A stretch of 64,000 nucleotides of DNA from Pseudomonas poae (GTDB lineage: Bacteria > Pseudomonadota > Gammaproteobacteria > Pseudomonadales > Pseudomonadaceae). A model generated the notes under the pieces. It had not been told where the DNA came from. It ran no database searches and saw only the letters and a program-made list of their open reading frames with translations. This document shows positions 53,999 through 63,640 of this stretch, in pieces. Every line of letters begins with the position of its first letter. The first letter of the stretch is position 1. The stretch covers positions 62,001 through 126,000 of the forward strand of contig NZ_JYLI01000002.1 in assembly GCF_001439785.1 (NCBI RefSeq), in the 5' to 3' direction. The translations under genes were made by a program, and so were the position numbers.

Positions 53999-55513
53999 AT
54001 GCTTGAAGACTACGTCAAAAAGATCCTCACCTCGCGCGTTTACGACGTTGCCGTAGAAACCCCGTTGCAGATCGCCCCCCAGCTTTGCGAACGGCTGGGC
54101 AACAAGGTCTGGCTCAAGCGCGAAGACTTGCAGCCGGTGTTCTCGTTCAAGATTCGCGGGGCCTACAACAAGCTCACCCAGCTCAGCAGCGAGGAGCGCG
54201 CGCGTGGCGTGGTCACCGCGTCGGCGGGCAACCACGCCCAGGGCCTGGCCCTGGCGGCCAAGGTGCTGGGGGTCAAAGCCACTATCGTGATGCCCAAGAC
54301 CACCCCCGAGATCAAGGTCGAAGGCGTGCGCTCCCGTGGCGGCATCGTGGTGCTGCACGGCGACTCCTTCCCGGAGGCCCTGGCCTACTCGCTCAAACTG
54401 GTCGACGAACAAGGCTACGTTTACATCCACCCCTACGATGATCCGCACACCATTGCCGGGCAGGGCACCGTGGCGATGGAAATCCTGCGCCAGCACCCAG
54501 GGCCGTTGGACGCGATTTTCGTACCGGTGGGCGGCGGCGGGCTGATTGCCGGCATTGCGGCGTACGTGAAATACCTGCGCCCGGAGATCAAGGTCATCGG
54601 CGTCGAACCGGACGATTCCAACTGCCTGCAAGAGGCCATGGCCGCCGGCGAACGCGTGGTGCTGCCGACCGTGGGCCTGTTTGCCGATGGCGTGGCGGTG
54701 GCGCAGATCGGCCATTACACCTTCGAGATCTGCAAGGATTATGTGGATGAAGTGATCACCGTCAGCACCGATGAAATCTGCGCGGCGATCAAGGACATCT
54801 ACGACGACACCCGCTCCATTACCGAGCCTTCCGGCGCGCTGGGCGTGGCCGGTATCAAGAAATACGTGGAGACCCGTGGCGTCAGCGGGCAGACCTTCGT
54901 TGCCATCGACTCCGGTGCCAACGTCAACTTCGACCGCCTGCGCCATGTGGCCGAGCGCGCCGAACTGGGCGAGGGCCGCGAAGCCATCATCGCCGTGACC
55001 ATCCCCGAACGTCCGGGCAGCTTCAAGGCGTTCTGCGAAGCCGTGGGCAAGCGGCAGATCACCGAATTCAACTACCGCTACCACTCCGGCAGCGAGGCGC
55101 ACATCTTTGTCGGCGTGCAGACCCACCCGGAAAACGACCCGCGCAGCGCGCTGATTGCCAGTCTCACCCAGCAGGGTTTTCCGGTGCTGGACCTGACCGA
55201 AAACGAACTGGCCAAATTGCACATTCGCCATATGGTCGGCGGGCATGCGGCGCATGTCAGCAATGAACTGGTGTTCCGTTTCGAGTTCCCGGAGCGGCCG
55301 GGAGCCTTGTTCAACTTTCTTAACAAGCTGGGCGGGCGCTGGAACATCTCGATGTTTCACTACCGCAACCACGGCGCGGCAGACGGCCGTGTGGTCGCCG
55401 GCTTGCAAGTGCCGGCGGACGAACGCCACCTGGTGCCGGCGGCTCTTGAGGCGATTGGCTACCCGTACTGGGATGAAAGCGAGAACCCGGCCTACACACT
55501 CTTCCTCGGTTAG
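53999..55513 (+). CDS. ilvA: Biosynthetic threonine dehydratase IlvA
   Basis: A 504-residue threonine deaminase converting threonine to 2-oxobutyrate for isoleucine synthesis. The PLP lysine is K51 in FSFKIRGAYNK, and the phosphate-binding glycine loop is VPVGGGGLIAG. The C-terminus holds two ACT-like regulatory domains (IPERPGSFKAFCEAVG and FPERPGALFNFLNKLG), giving isoleucine feedback. The start at 53999 (MLEDYVKKIL) matches the family; a TTG nine bases upstream is unlikely. Confidence 0.96.
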   Translation: MLEDYVKKILTSRVYDVAVETPLQIAPQLCERLGNKVWLKREDLQPVFSFKIRGAYNKLTQLSSEERARGVVTASAGNHAQGLALAAKVLGVKATIVMPKTTPEIKVEGVRSRGGIVVLHGDSFPEALAYSLKLVDEQGYVYIHPYDDPHTIAGQGTVAMEILRQHPGPLDAIFVPVGGGGLIAGIAAYVKYLRPEIKVIGVEPDDSNCLQEAMAAGERVVLPTVGLFADGVAVAQIGHYTFEICKDYVDEVITVSTDEICAAIKDIYDDTRSITEPSGALGVAGIKKYVETRGVSGQTFVAIDSGANVNFDRLRHVAERAELGEGREAIIAVTIPERPGSFKAFCEAVGKRQITEFNYRYHSGSEAHIFVGVQTHPENDPRSALIASLTQQGFPVLDLTENELAKLHIRHMVGGHAAHVSNELVFRFEFPERPGALFNFLNKLGGRWNISMFHYRNHGAADGRVVAGLQVPADERHLVPAALEAIGYPYWDESENPAYTLFLG

Positions 55514-55553
55514 CGACTACTCTGCAGGCGCGACCTTTTAAGGAATATGAGCG

Positions 55554-55967
55554 ATGGAAACCCTGATCACCCTGAAAGTTATCCACATTGCCGCCACGGC
55601 GTTGCTGTTGCTCAGCGGTATAGGCCTGGCGCTGTTGGCCTGGCGTAAACGCAGCGCGGGTCCGGCGGTGACCCTGCAGCGTCCGTGGGTGTTTGTGTGG
55701 TTGTTGATGGGTGTGTGCCTTGTGAGCATGCCGTTCACCGGCTGGTGGCTGGCGCACCTGACGGGCTGGCCGCTGGGGCAAACCTGGATTTTGGGCTCGG
55801 GTATTGTGTATACCGTGGCGGCGCTGGCCTGGTTCTGGCTGGTGGCGCGGCTCAATCGCCTGCGCAGGGGCGAGGGTGGCAGCTTGAACTTTACGCTGGT
55901 GCTGGCGGTGGTCAGCCTGGTGGGGTTTGTGGCGATTGCCGGGTTGATGGGTGCCAAGCCGGTTTGA
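55554..55967 (+). CDS. DUF2269-family integral membrane protein
   Basis: A 137-residue protein with four hydrophobic segments (residues about 4-28, 44-62, 77-97 and 113-133), fitting DUF2269. The first helix holds the conserved KVIHIAATALLL. Function unknown. AAGGAATATGAGCG precedes the ATG, 40 bases after ilvA, so it is likely read from the ilvA transcript. Confidence 0.75.
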   Translation: METLITLKVIHIAATALLLLSGIGLALLAWRKRSAGPAVTLQRPWVFVWLLMGVCLVSMPFTGWWLAHLTGWPLGQTWILGSGIVYTVAALAWFWLVARLNRLRRGEGGSLNFTLVLAVVSLVGFVAIAGLMGAKPV

Positions 55968-55975
55968 GCTTTTTT

Positions 55976-56158
55976 GTGGCGAGCGGGCTTGCCCCGCGTT
56001 GGGGTGCGAAGCGCCCCCACTCCAGCAAAACGAGGTGTACCTGATACGGCTCAGGGCCTGGTTTTGGGGCTGCTGCGCAGCCCAACGCAGGACAAGCCTG
56101 CTCGCCACAGGGAATCTGCGCTTAACTGAACGGCACTAGGACAAGCCTGCTCGCCACA
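55976..56158. repeat. ~133-bp dispersed repeat, copy C, plus partial REP
   Basis: The unit (55976-56108) has the same orientation as copy B and is followed at 56138-56158 by a further REP half (AGGACAAGCCTGCTCGCCACA). It sits between the convergent DUF2269 and HAD genes. Confidence 0.87.
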
Positions 56159-56167
56159 GGAGCCATA

Positions 56168-56824
56168 TCAGCCGCGCAGGGTAATCACCGGCCAACCGCG
56201 CTTCTCGGCTTCAGCCCGCAGACTCGGGTCCGGGTCTACCGCTACCGGGTGTGTCACCTGCTCCAGCAACGGCAAATCATTCATCGAATCACTGTAGAAG
56301 TAGCTGTCTTCCAGGCTGTAGCCGGTCTCTTCCAGCCAACGGTTCAAGCGCGTCACCTTGCCTTCGCGAAAGCACGGCACGTCGGTGCTGCGCCCTGTGT
56401 AACGCCCTTCAAGCTCTTCGCATTCGGTGGCGATCAGCGTCTCGACCCCCAGCAGTTCGGCAATCGGCGCGGTGACGAAGCGGTTGGTCGCGGTGATGAT
56501 CACCAGCTTGTCACCTGCGGCGCGGTGCCTGGCCAGCAGTTGTGCCGCCAGCGGCAGCATCAGCGGGGTGATGCAGTCGCGCATGAAGTCGCGGTGCCAC
56601 TCGTCCAGCTGGGCCCGCTCGGTGCGGCCGAGGATGTCCAGGCTGAAGTTGAGGTAGGCGGCATTGTCGAGCCGGCCGGCCAGGTAGTCCTGATAGAACT
56701 CATCGTTACGCGCCTTGTAGGCCACCGCGTCGAGAATCCCGCGCTCGCACAGGTAATCGCCCCAGGCGTGGTCGCTGTCACCGCCGAGAAGGGTGTTGTC
56801 CAAGTCGAATAAAGCCAGGCGCAT
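56168..56824 (-). CDS. HAD-IB phosphatase (possible histidinol-phosphatase)
   Basis: A 218-residue HAD-superfamily phosphatase of the SerB-like subclass. Motif I is [13 protein letters not shown] (D7 nucleophile, D9), motif II is VIITATNRF, motif III is the lysine in REGKVTRL, and motif IV is [12 protein letters not shown]. Substrate is not fixed by sequence. The syntenic P. aeruginosa gene (next to rppH) has, to my recollection, been reported as a histidinol-phosphatase, and a phosphoserine-like substrate is the alternative. Confidence 0.82.
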   Translation of the reverse strand: MRLALFDLDNTLLGGDSDHAWGDYLCERGILDAVAYKARNDEFYQDYLAGRLDNAAYLNFSLDILGRTERAQLDEWHRDFMRDCITPLMLPLAAQLLARHRAAGDKLVIITATNRFVTAPIAELLGVETLIATECEELEGRYTGRSTDVPCFREGKVTRLNRWLEETGYSLEDSYFYSDSMNDLPLLEQVTHPVAVDPDPSLRAEAEKRGWPVITLRG

Positions 56825-56967
56825 TGCAGTTACTCGCTGAAAAGTCTGTAAAAAGGCGTCCAGAATACGGACTTTTCACAAGAGTGCACATAAGCTAAGA
56901 AGCCTCGTTGCCGCTTGATCAACCTTTGTGGAACAATGCGGCGACATGCGTTTGCGAGGTTGTTGCC

Positions 56968-57447
56968 GTGATCGACCCCGATGGTTTCCGTCCTAATGTC
57001 GGGATCATTCTTACGAATGATGCCGGACAGGTGCTATGGGCTCGCCGAATCAACCAAGATGCCTGGCAGTTTCCTCAAGGCGGAATCAACCCCGACGAAT
57101 CCCCTGAAGATGCCTTGTACCGTGAGTTGAATGAAGAAGTGGGCCTAGAACGCGAAGATGTGCAAATTCTGGCCTGCACCCGTGGCTGGTTGCGCTATCG
57201 TTTGCCGCAACGCCTGGTGCGTACCCACAGCCAGCCGCTGTGCATCGGCCAGAAGCAGAAATGGTTTCTTTTGCGCCTGATCTCCAACGAGCAGCGGGTG
57301 CGGATGGATTTGACCGGTAAACCGGAGTTCGATGGCTGGCGCTGGGTCAGCTATTGGTACCCGTTAGGCCAGGTGGTGACATTCAAGCGCGAAGTGTATC
57401 GTCGCGCGCTCAAAGAGCTTGCCCCGCGCCTTTTATCGCGCGACTGA
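56968..57447 (+). CDS. rppH: RNA pyrophosphohydrolase RppH
   Basis: A 159-residue Nudix enzyme that removes pyrophosphate from 5'-triphosphorylated mRNA to start RNase E decay. The Nudix box is [20 protein letters not shown] with VGL following (about residues 38-60). The start is GTG at 56968 ([12 protein letters not shown]), preceded by GAGG. The gene pair rppH-ptsP is conserved in gamma-proteobacteria; ptsP begins 22 bases after the stop. Confidence 0.94.
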   Translation: MIDPDGFRPNVGIILTNDAGQVLWARRINQDAWQFPQGGINPDESPEDALYRELNEEVGLEREDVQILACTRGWLRYRLPQRLVRTHSQPLCIGQKQKWFLLRLISNEQRVRMDLTGKPEFDGWRWVSYWYPLGQVVTFKREVYRRALKELAPRLLSRD

Positions 57448-57469
57448 CGACGGAGTTCGACCCCGAGCC

Positions 57470-59749
57470 ATGCTCAATACGCTGCGCAAGATCGTCCAGG
57501 AAGTTAACTCCGCTAAGGATCTCAAGGCGGCGTTGGGGATTATTGTGTTGCGCGTCAAGGAAGCCATGGGCAGCCAGGTCTGCTCGGTTTACCTGCTGGA
57601 CCCCGAGACCAACCGTTTTGTGCTGATGGCCACCGAGGGCTTGAACAAGCGCTCAATCGGCAAGGTCAGCATGGCGCCCAATGAGGGTCTGGTGGGCCTG
57701 GTGGGGACGCGTGAAGAACCTCTCAACCTTGAACACGCAGCCGATCACCCCCGTTACCGCTACTTTGCCGAAACCGGCGAGGAGCGCTACGCGTCCTTCC
57801 TCGGCGCACCGATCATTCACCACCGCCGCGTCGTCGGCGTGTTGGTCATCCAGCAAAAAGAACGTCGTCAGTTCGACGAAGGTGAAGAAGCCTTCCTCGT
57901 GACCATGAGCGCGCAGCTCGCCGGAGTTATCGCCCACGCCGAGGCGACGGGCTCGATTCGTGGCCTGGGCCGCGAGGGCAAGGGCATCCAGGAGGCCAAG
58001 TTCATTGGCGTGCCGGGTTCGCCGGGCGCGGCGGTCGGTACGGCTGTGGTCATGTTGCCTCCGGCCGACCTCGATGTGGTGCCGGACAAGACCGTCAAGG
58101 ACATTGACGCCGAAATCAAACTGTTCAAGACCGCTCTGGAAGGCGTGCGCGCCGACATGCGCAACCTGTCGACCAAGCTGGCTACCCAGTTGCGCCCCGA
58201 AGAGCGTGCGCTGTTCGACGTGTACCAGATGATGCTCGATGACGCGTCCCTGGGTAACGAAGTCAAGACAGTGATCAAGACCGGCCAGTGGGCCCAGGGC
58301 GCACTGCGCCAGGTGGTCACCGATCACGTCAACCGTTTCGAATTGATGGACGACGCCTACCTGCGCGAACGCGCCTCGGATGTGCGCGACCTTGGTCGCC
58401 GTCTGCTGGCCTATCTGCAGGAAGACCGCACCACCAACCTGGTCTACCCCGACAACACCATCCTGATCAGTGAAGAACTGACCGCCACCATGCTCGGCGA
58501 AGTGCCGGAGGGCAAGTTGGTCGGCCTGGTTTCGGTATTGGGGTCGGGCAACTCCCACGTCGCGATCCTGGCCCGGGCCATGGGTATCCCGACGGTGATG
58601 GGCCTGGTGGAACTGCCTTACTCCAAAGTCGACGGCATCGACATGATCGTCGATGGCCATCGTGGTGAAGTCTTCACCAACCCCAGCGAGCTGCTGCGCA
58701 AGCAGTACGCCGAAGTGGTGGAGGAAGAGAAACAGCTGGCCCTGGGCCTCGATTCGCTGCGCGAACTGCCGTGCGTGACCCTCGACGGCCACCGCGTGCC
58801 GCTGCTGGTGAACACCGGCCTGCTGGCCGACGTTGCCCGCGCGCAACAGCGCGGTGCCGAAGGCGTTGGGCTGTACCGCACTGAAGTGCCGTTCATGATC
58901 AACCAGCGATTCCCGAGCGAGAAGGAACAGCTGGCGATCTACCGCGAGCAATTGCAAGCGTTTCACCCGTTGCCGGTGACCATGCGCAGCCTCGATATCG
59001 GCGGCGATAAATCCCTGTCGTATTTCCCGATCAAGGAAGACAACCCCTTCCTCGGTTGGCGCGGCATCCGCGTGACCCTTGACCACCCGGAAATCTTTCT
59101 GGTGCAGACCCGCGCCATGCTCAAGGCCAGCGAAGGCCTGAACAACCTGCGCATCCTGCTGCCGATGATTTCCGGCACCCATGAGCTGGAAGAGGCGCTG
59201 CACCTGATCCACCGCGCCTGGGGCGAAGTGCGCGACGAAGGTTCGGACGTGCCGATGCCGCCGATCGGCGTGATGATCGAAATCCCGGCGGCGGTGTACC
59301 AGGCCAAGGAGCTGGCGCGGCAGGTGGACTTCCTGTCGGTCGGCTCCAACGACCTCACCCAATACCTGCTGGCCGTGGACCGCAACAATCCGCGCGTGGC
59401 CGACCTCTACGACTACCTGCACCCGGCGGTGCTGCAAGCCCTGCAACATGTGGTGCGCGACGCCCATGCCGAAGGCAAGCCGGTGAGCATCTGCGGCGAA
59501 ATGGCCGGCGACCCGGCGGCGGCGGTGCTGTTGATGGCGATGGGCTTTGACAGCCTGTCGATGAACGCCACCAACTTGCCGAAGGTGAAGTGGATGCTGC
59601 GTCAGGTTGAGTTGGGCATGGCCAGGGAGCTGCTGGCCGAGCTGATGACCATCGATAATCCGCAAGTTATCCACAGCTCGTTGCAACTGGCGCTGAAAAA
59701 CCTGGGGCTGACGCGGATGATCAACCCGGGTTCTGCCAAGACGCTCTGA
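57470..59749 (+). CDS. ptsP: Nitrogen PTS enzyme I (PtsP, EI-Ntr)
   Basis: A 759-residue phosphoenolpyruvate-protein phosphotransferase that starts the nitrogen phosphotransferase relay to PtsO/PtsN. An N-terminal GAF domain (about 1-160, including the VPMAPNEGLVGLVG-type segment) senses nitrogen status. The swivelling domain carries the phosphorylated His in SGNSHVAILARAMGIPTVMG. The C-terminal PEP-binding barrel has FLSVGSNDLTQYLLAVDRNN and ICGEMAGDPAA. The start at 57470 (MLNTLRKIVQEV) is the family start. Confidence 0.96.
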   Translation: MLNTLRKIVQEVNSAKDLKAALGIIVLRVKEAMGSQVCSVYLLDPETNRFVLMATEGLNKRSIGKVSMAPNEGLVGLVGTREEPLNLEHAADHPRYRYFAETGEERYASFLGAPIIHHRRVVGVLVIQQKERRQFDEGEEAFLVTMSAQLAGVIAHAEATGSIRGLGREGKGIQEAKFIGVPGSPGAAVGTAVVMLPPADLDVVPDKTVKDIDAEIKLFKTALEGVRADMRNLSTKLATQLRPEERALFDVYQMMLDDASLGNEVKTVIKTGQWAQGALRQVVTDHVNRFELMDDAYLRERASDVRDLGRRLLAYLQEDRTTNLVYPDNTILISEELTATMLGEVPEGKLVGLVSVLGSGNSHVAILARAMGIPTVMGLVELPYSKVDGIDMIVDGHRGEVFTNPSELLRKQYAEVVEEEKQLALGLDSLRELPCVTLDGHRVPLLVNTGLLADVARAQQRGAEGVGLYRTEVPFMINQRFPSEKEQLAIYREQLQAFHPLPVTMRSLDIGGDKSLSYFPIKEDNPFLGWRGIRVTLDHPEIFLVQTRAMLKASEGLNNLRILLPMISGTHELEEALHLIHRAWGEVRDEGSDVPMPPIGVMIEIPAAVYQAKELARQVDFLSVGSNDLTQYLLAVDRNNPRVADLYDYLHPAVLQALQHVVRDAHAEGKPVSICGEMAGDPAAAVLLMAMGFDSLSMNATNLPKVKWMLRQVELGMARELLAELMTIDNPQVIHSSLQLALKNLGLTRMINPGSAKTL

Positions 59750-59763
59750 ACCGAGGCGCCTTT

Positions 59764-59870
59764 ATCGCAGGCAAGCCAGCTCCCACAGGTGAATGCATTC
59801 CAAAGGGGGGGAAAGTCAGCTTTTGCAGGTGGATGCACTCCGACTGTGGGAGTTGGCTTGCCTGCGATGG
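59764..59870. repeat. Inverted REP pair after ptsP
   Basis: ATCGCAGGCAAGCCAGCTCC at 59764 and GTGGGAGTTGGCTTGCCTGC at 59846 flank a 59-base spacer containing a run of seven G residues. It lies between the convergent ptsP and NRDE genes. Confidence 0.88.
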
Positions 59871-59887
59871 CGCCAGTCCAGACACCC

Positions 59888-60634
59888 TCAAATATTCAGC
59901 TCCACCTCACCCAACCGCCCACCCTGCGGCCCGAAACTGCGCTCCACCATGCGCCGCGTACCGTCGGCATTCACAATCAGCGCCGTACTCACTCGCGTTC
60001 CATAACTGGCGCTGGCGATAAACACGCTGGATAACAGACTCTCGGTGGCCAACCCCACGCCGGTATCCGGCAACTGCGCAAACGGTGCGGTCTGCGGGTC
60101 GCTCATGATCGCCAGCAAGGCTTGCGGCTGGGGATCTTCCAGCACCTCGCCCAGCGCTGCCCGGGCCTTGAGCAACTTCGGCCAGGGGGTGTCCAGCGTG
60201 GCATTGGACAAGCCGTAAATCCCAGGCTTCAAGCGGGTCGGCTGGCTCTCATGGGCGTTGTAGTGCCACATCTCGTCTCGCGTACCCAGCAGCAGGTTGA
60301 ACCCGGCGTATTCAATCGAACGGCCGTTAACCTCGGCCAAATACTGGTCAATGGGCAGCGAACCGCTGAGAAACCGCGCCACCAGTTCTCCGCGCGACGT
60401 ACGTGCCGGCGGCTGGTGCGGCTCGCGGATATTGGTCAGGGCGGCAAAGCGCCCATCGGCACTGATTCCCAGCCAAGTGCCGCCGGCTTCCTGGTCACGG
60501 CCGGCGTAAACGTGGGGCGCATCCGGCCATTGGGCCAGCGGTAGCGTGGGGCGGGCGTAAAACTCATCACGGTTGGCCGCGACGATCAGCGGCTGGGCAT
60601 GGCCGGGCCGCCAGGCAAAGACAATCAAGCACAT
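59888..60634 (-). CDS. NRDE-family (TANGO2-like) protein
   Basis: A 248-residue protein starting MCLIVFAW, with the name-giving AANRDEFYARP at about residues 22-32 and AGRDQEAGGTWLGIS. Cys2 would become the N-terminal residue after Met removal, as in Ntn-hydrolase-like folds. TANGO2 relatives are linked to haem handling, but the bacterial role is uncertain. The start at 60634 is fixed by the MC motif. It is divergent from lgt. Confidence 0.85.
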   Translation of the reverse strand: MCLIVFAWRPGHAQPLIVAANRDEFYARPTLPLAQWPDAPHVYAGRDQEAGGTWLGISADGRFAALTNIREPHQPPARTSRGELVARFLSGSLPIDQYLAEVNGRSIEYAGFNLLLGTRDEMWHYNAHESQPTRLKPGIYGLSNATLDTPWPKLLKARAALGEVLEDPQPQALLAIMSDPQTAPFAQLPDTGVGLATESLLSSVFIASASYGTRVSTALIVNADGTRRMVERSFGPQGGRLGEVELNI

Positions 60635-60851
60635 CGGGCGATTCTCTTTTGTGTTTTTTGCCACTCTACCCACACAACCGCAGCCGTTCCATGACAACGC
60701 AGTTGGGCCGTGCACCTTCCATCCGTTAACATGCCGGGCTGTTGGGCGTGTATGTGAACTTCCTGATTTGATCTGGCCGCTGTAACGCAGGCTTAATCGC
60801 GCATCGGCATGGTCCGGTGCGTCATGACTAACTGTTTAACGAGGAGTCGCA

Positions 60852-61664
60852 ATGCTGCCTTACCCGCAGATCGACCCGGTGGCCCTGGCCATTGGTCCGC
60901 TGAAAATCCACTGGTACGGGTTGATGTACCTGGTCGGCATCGGCGGTGCCTGGTTCCTGGCGTCCCGTCGCCTGAACCGTTTCGACCCGACCTGGACCAA
61001 GGAAAAGCTCTCCGACCTGATCTTCTGGTTGTCGATGGGCGTGATCGTCGGCGGGCGACTGGGCTATGTGCTGTTCTACGATCTGCCGGCGTACGTCGCC
61101 AACCCGACGCTGATCTTTGAGGTGTGGAAGGGCGGCATGGCGTTCCATGGCGGCTTTATCGGCGTGATGATCGCCGCCTGGTGGTTTGGGCGGCGCAACG
61201 GCAAGTCGTTTTTCCAACTGATGGACTTCGTCGCGCCGATGGTGCCGATCGGCCTGGGCGCCGGGCGCATCGGTAACTTCATCAACGCCGAATTGTGGGG
61301 CAAGCCGACCGACGTGCCGTGGGCCATGGTGTTCCCGCCTTTCAGCGACCCGGCGCAACTGCCGCGCCATCCGTCGCAGCTGTACCAGTTCGCGTTGGAA
61401 GGTGTGGCACTGTTCCTTATCCTTTATATCTTCTCGCGCAAGCCACGCCCGACCATGGCCGTTTCGGGGATGTTCGCGTTGTTCTACGGGATCTTCCGCT
61501 TCATCGTCGAGTTCGTGCGGGTGCCGGACGCCCAGTTGGGGTACCTGGCGTGGGGCTGGTTGACCATGGGGCAAGTGTTGAGCCTGCCGATGATCATTGC
61601 CGGCCTGGGCATGCTGTGGTGGGCCTACAATCGTCCGCAAGGCATCAAGAACGCCGCGCTTTAA
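60852..61664 (+). CDS. lgt: Prolipoprotein diacylglyceryl transferase
   Basis: A 270-residue inner-membrane enzyme that attaches diacylglycerol to the lipobox cysteine of prolipoproteins. It has seven hydrophobic segments, the HGG motif ([10 protein letters not shown]) and the Lgt signature [15 protein letters not shown] (about residues 138-152), then [16 protein letters not shown] precedes the start. thyA follows 47 bases after the stop, the conserved lgt-thyA pair. Confidence 0.96.
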   Translation: MLPYPQIDPVALAIGPLKIHWYGLMYLVGIGGAWFLASRRLNRFDPTWTKEKLSDLIFWLSMGVIVGGRLGYVLFYDLPAYVANPTLIFEVWKGGMAFHGGFIGVMIAAWWFGRRNGKSFFQLMDFVAPMVPIGLGAGRIGNFINAELWGKPTDVPWAMVFPPFSDPAQLPRHPSQLYQFALEGVALFLILYIFSRKPRPTMAVSGMFALFYGIFRFIVEFVRVPDAQLGYLAWGWLTMGQVLSLPMIIAGLGMLWWAYNRPQGIKNAAL

Positions 61665-61711
61665 ACACGAATGCCGAGGCGCGCCTCGGCTTCAACGATA
61701 CAGGTAAGCAC

Positions 61712-62311
61712 ATGAAGCAATATCTCGAACTGCTGAACGACGTCGTGACCAATGGCCTGACCAAGGGCGACCGTACCGGCACCGGCACCAAAGCCGTGTT
61801 CGCCCGTCAGTATCGACATAACCTGGCCGACGGCTTCCCGCTGCTGACCACCAAGAAGCTGCACTTCAAAAGTATCGCCAACGAACTGATCTGGATGTTG
61901 AGCGGCAACACCAACATCCAGTGGCTGAACGAGAACGGCGTAAAGATCTGGGACGAATGGGCCACCGAAGAGGGCGACCTCGGCCCGGTGTACGGCGAGC
62001 AGTGGACCGCCTGGCCGACCAAGGACGGCGGCACCATCAACCAGATCGACTACATGGTGCACACGCTCAAGACCAACCCCAACAGCCGCCGCATCCTGTT
62101 CCACGGCTGGAACGTCGAGTACCTGCCCGACGAAACCAAAAGCCCCCAGGAAAACGCGCGCAACGGCAAGCAGGCCCTGCCGCCGTGCCACCTGCTGTAT
62201 CAGGCGTTCGTGCATGACGGCCACCTGTCGATGCAGTTGTATATCCGCAGCTCCGACGTGTTCCTTTTATACCCCCTCGAAGAAACTGCACATTACGCAA
62301 TGGTTGCGTAG
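61712..62311 (+). pseudogene. thyA: Thymidylate synthase, 3' third replaced by inserted DNA
   Basis: The first about 185 codons are a perfectly ordinary ThyA: dUMP/folate regions [33 protein letters not shown] and the nucleophile cysteine in [15 protein letters not shown]. After [11 protein letters not shown] (codon 185, 62264-62266) the frame changes to 14 unrelated residues and stops at 62311. The usual continuation GLPYN, and the dUMP-binding DTH-YSNH motif further on, are missing. The gene should be inactive unless a second thyA or thyX exists. A tyrosine recombinase starts 84 bases later. Confidence 0.88.
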
Positions 62312-62394
62312 AGCCAAATCCTTTCCGAGCGTTTTTAAAGTGACTAGTCAAATCTGCACATTCCGTTTAGGGTGTGTGAAGGGCTTGGAGAGAG
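62267..62394. promoter_or_regulatory. Element end and recombinase control region
   Basis: Within 128 bases inside the thyA junction are an inverted repeat TACGCAA-TGG-TTGCGTA (62294-62310), a perfect 10-base palindrome TGACTAGTCA (62341-62350) and near-identical 12-mers CTGCACATTACG (62286-62297) and CTGCACATTCCG (62354-62365). CCTTTCCGAGCG occurs at 62320-62331 and again inside the recombinase gene at 62550-62561. These are candidates for recombinase arm sites or an operator. GGAGAGAG precedes the recombinase start. Confidence 0.5.
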
Positions 62395-63633
62395 ATGGAA
62401 ATGAAGGTAGTAGCTGCTAGGGCTGAAGTCCTGGATCTTGGAGAGTCCCTGCTGAACGAGGTGAGCCTGACCACAGAGGGAGTGGTTCGTGTTACCGGCT
62501 GTGGCGTCTTCGATGATGATGAGCGTCTCTTGCCTCACGTCTCCTGTTTCCTTTCCGAGCGAGCGTCTACGGATGGCCTCTCCATCAAATCCGTAAAGAC
62601 CTACGGCCATAACCTTGGCTACATCTATGACTTCCTGCAGTCGCGTCCTGAACTGCAATCCTGCAAGCTTGATGAAGCCTTCATCGACGCAGGCACGCAT
62701 ATTTATCGTGAGTACTTCCGATCTCTTATTGAAGAGAGTGACCTGGAAAGCGCCACAGCCCGGAACCGTGATGCCACCCTCATGTCATTCATGGCTAACT
62801 ACCTCTGCGCATCAGTGGATGGGCGAGCTCCTTTGCGCCAGAGCAACCCATATGACCGAGGGATGTTCACTCCTTCCCCGAAGTCGAAACTCATCGAAGG
62901 CTGCAGTACCGAAGAGCTGATGGCGCTCATTGAGTCCACTCCCTACGAAAGGGAACGGTGCCTAGTGCAGTTCATTTTCGATGTGGGGCTGCGACGTTCC
63001 GAGGTTGAGTTTGTTAGCTTGAAGAACGTCCTTGATGCCCTGAAATTCAGCAAGGCTAAGTTCATCTCTCAGGACGAGGAGTTTCCTCTGCATGTCGATT
63101 ACTGCCCCATTTGGATCAGCGGCAGTAAGGGGCGTGGCAACCAACGTAAGGCGCGATACAGCATTGTCAGTCGCGCCACGCTGGAGAGGGTCAAGCGTTA
63201 CCACGATTCGTTGGTATACCGCACCCATTCCCGGAAATACGGCAAGCCTGAAGACACGCCTGCCTTTTTCAACACACACGGCGAGGCCTTCAGTGCCAGA
63301 GCCATCAGCAGTCTGTTTGAAAGGCTCTGTGAGCGCGCCTTAGCGGCCAACCGCATCGCCCGTCCCATCTCTCCTCACAAGCTCAGGCACGGTAACGCGT
63401 ACGCAATCCTTTCAAGCCCAGACCTGGGCACGGATTACTTAGAGCGTCTAACCATCACCAGTAAAAGCCTGGGTCATGCTCATTTATCTACGACCGAGAA
63501 GTACAACCAAATCGCGATGGATCTCTATCGAAAATTACTCGATGACAACGCGATAACAGTGACTCGGGCGCAGGAAATGGAAGCGTTGATCGTAAAGACC
63601 TGGCTTCGAATACGCCCGTCCGATCGGAAGTGA
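62395..63633 (+). CDS. Tyrosine recombinase / integrase
   Basis: A 412-residue phage-integrase-family recombinase. The N-terminal core-binding SAM-like domain covers about residues 45-145. In the catalytic domain all active residues can be placed: R200 (FDVGLRRSE), K245 (ISGSKGRG), H328 and R331 (SPHKLRHG), H361 (LGHAHLS) and the nucleophile Y370 (TTEKYNQ). ATG at 62395 follows GGAGAGAG; a second ATG at 62401 is possible. It lies immediately inside the break in thyA, as expected of an element integrating there. The family subtype is not identified. Confidence 0.93.
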   Translation: MEMKVVAARAEVLDLGESLLNEVSLTTEGVVRVTGCGVFDDDERLLPHVSCFLSERASTDGLSIKSVKTYGHNLGYIYDFLQSRPELQSCKLDEAFIDAGTHIYREYFRSLIEESDLESATARNRDATLMSFMANYLCASVDGRAPLRQSNPYDRGMFTPSPKSKLIEGCSTEELMALIESTPYERERCLVQFIFDVGLRRSEVEFVSLKNVLDALKFSKAKFISQDEEFPLHVDYCPIWISGSKGRGNQRKARYSIVSRATLERVKRYHDSLVYRTHSRKYGKPEDTPAFFNTHGEAFSARAISSLFERLCERALAANRIARPISPHKLRHGNAYAILSSPDLGTDYLERLTITSKSLGHAHLSTTEKYNQIAMDLYRKLLDDNAITVTRAQEMEALIVKTWLRIRPSDRK

Positions 63634-63640
63634 TCGAGTT

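Noticed and set aside
57653..59686. Long minus-strand open frame opposite ptsP
   Set aside because: Same antisense pattern in GC-rich DNA; ptsP on the plus strand is unambiguous.
62260..62394. Group I intron in thyA, by analogy with T4 td
   Set aside because: No internal guide sequence able to pair with the exon end GTTCCT was found close to the junction, and the adjacent gene is a tyrosine recombinase rather than a homing endonuclease.
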